Part shown: positions 5,130-5,473 of the stretch, piece after piece
Position numbering within the stretch: position 1 is the first letter of the stretch
How the letters are laid out: the number at the start of each line of letters is the position of its first letter
From: Clostridiaceae bacterium
GTDB taxonomy: Bacteria > Bacillota > Clostridia > Oscillospirales > Acutalibacteraceae
Direction: 5' to 3'
NCBI GenBank assembly: GCA_904502175.1
Contig: CAJGDU010000087.1
Span: forward strand, 1-5,473
Length of the DNA: 5,473 nucleotides
The notes under the pieces: model-generated
What the model saw: only the letters and a program-made list of their open reading frames with translations
What the model was told of the DNA's origin: nothing
Databases searched by the model: none
Translations under genes and position numbers: made by a program

Positions 5130-5473
5130 ATGGATTGGAAAAAACTGTACGATTTCATCGTCGACTGCGGCGAAGACCACGACCCGTACCATTTTACGGT
5201 GTCCATCGTCGACGGCCTGAAAGACTTTTTCGATTTTGACTCTGCCATGGTTTTCTTCCTTGACGGGAACCGGAACATGGTGGACCAGTACCTGTACAAC
5301 TTCAACCCGAACTGGATCAAGATTTACCTGGATTATTACTCCAAAATGGATGACGTGGCACCCCGGTTCGGCCTGAACATTGAGGCGGCGGAAATGGAGA
5401 GCGGTCCCTTCATCAACTATATCCGCTGGTGGGACATGCCGGAAACGGAATTCCTGCGGGACTATGTGCGCGA
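5130..5473 (+). CDS. probable sensory or regulatory protein, N-terminal part only
   Basis: The ATG at 5130 opens a frame with no stop to the window end: 114 codons plus two bases. It begins MDWKKLYDFIVDCGEDHDPY, then TVSIVDGLKDFFDFDSAMVFFLDGNRNMVDQYL, NFNPNWIKIYLDYYSKMDDVAP and FINYIRWWDMPETEFLRDY. The pattern (helix, 'FDFDSAMVFFLD' strand, a DGN turn, an aromatic helix ending YLDYYSKMDD) resembles the GAF-like sensor half of regulators that end in a LuxR-type helix-turn-helix in Clostridia and Coriobacteriia. The DNA-binding part would lie beyond the edge and is not seen. It is rich in Asp, Tyr, Phe and Trp, with no signal peptide or membrane segment. It is in line with the chaperonin operon and may be co-transcribed. 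As a coding sequence it is well supported; as a LuxR-type regulator only moderately. Confidence 0.72.
   Translation, partial: MDWKKLYDFIVDCGEDHDPYHFTVSIVDGLKDFFDFDSAMVFFLDGNRNMVDQYLYNFNPNWIKIYLDYYSKMDDVAPRFGLNIEAAEMESGPFINYIRWWDMPETEFLRDYVR

Noticed and set aside
1..5473. CRISPR arrays, tRNA or rRNA genes, transposases, attachment sites
   Set aside because: I saw no regularly spaced repeats, tRNA cloverleaf, rRNA segments or transposase-like proteins in the window.

Overview
The window looks like chromosomal DNA from a fairly GC-rich member of the Bacillota, most likely a gut-type Clostridia. The signs are strong AGGAGG ribosome binding sites, a PucR-type regulator with clostridial-looking domain order, and a small helical domain typical of clostridial proteins. 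The taxonomic call is inference; no rRNA or species marker is present.

Layout. Positions 1-1470 carry the 3' portion of a PucR-family transcriptional regulator on the + strand; its reading frame is open to the left edge. It converges on a 72-residue single-domain protein on the - strand (1541-1759). The two are separated by a bidirectional terminator that forms the core of an 82-base quasi-palindrome. A divergent intergenic region of about 300 bases (1760-2062) holds a plausible - strand promoter, several symmetric elements and the ribosome binding site of the next operon. On the + strand follow a PanB-superfamily protein (2063-2950), a hairpin, a GroEL-type chaperonin paralog (3026-4666), a stand-alone trigger-factor C-terminal domain (4663-5088, overlapping the chaperonin by 4 bases), and the first 114 codons of a probable sensory or regulatory protein (5130 to the window end).

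How it may work together. The 2063-5088 block is not an ordinary groESL operon. There is no groES. The chaperonin keeps its ATPase residues but has an enlarged equatorial stem loop, Asn-Asn in place of two valines of the substrate/GroES-binding surface, and no GGM tail. It is translationally coupled to a small protein that matches only the chaperone-core domain of trigger factor. Upstream is a PanB-like protein that keeps the fold motifs, His152 and Glu197 but has lost the aspartates that bind metal in PanB. The simplest reading is a dedicated folding cassette: a specialised chaperonin and a holdase-like partner, linked to an atypical PanB-superfamily enzyme and flanked by two regulators. The functional link between the PanB-like protein and the chaperones is inferred from gene order alone. 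Residue comparisons with E. coli PanB, GroEL and trigger factor were made from memory by eye, not by computed alignment.
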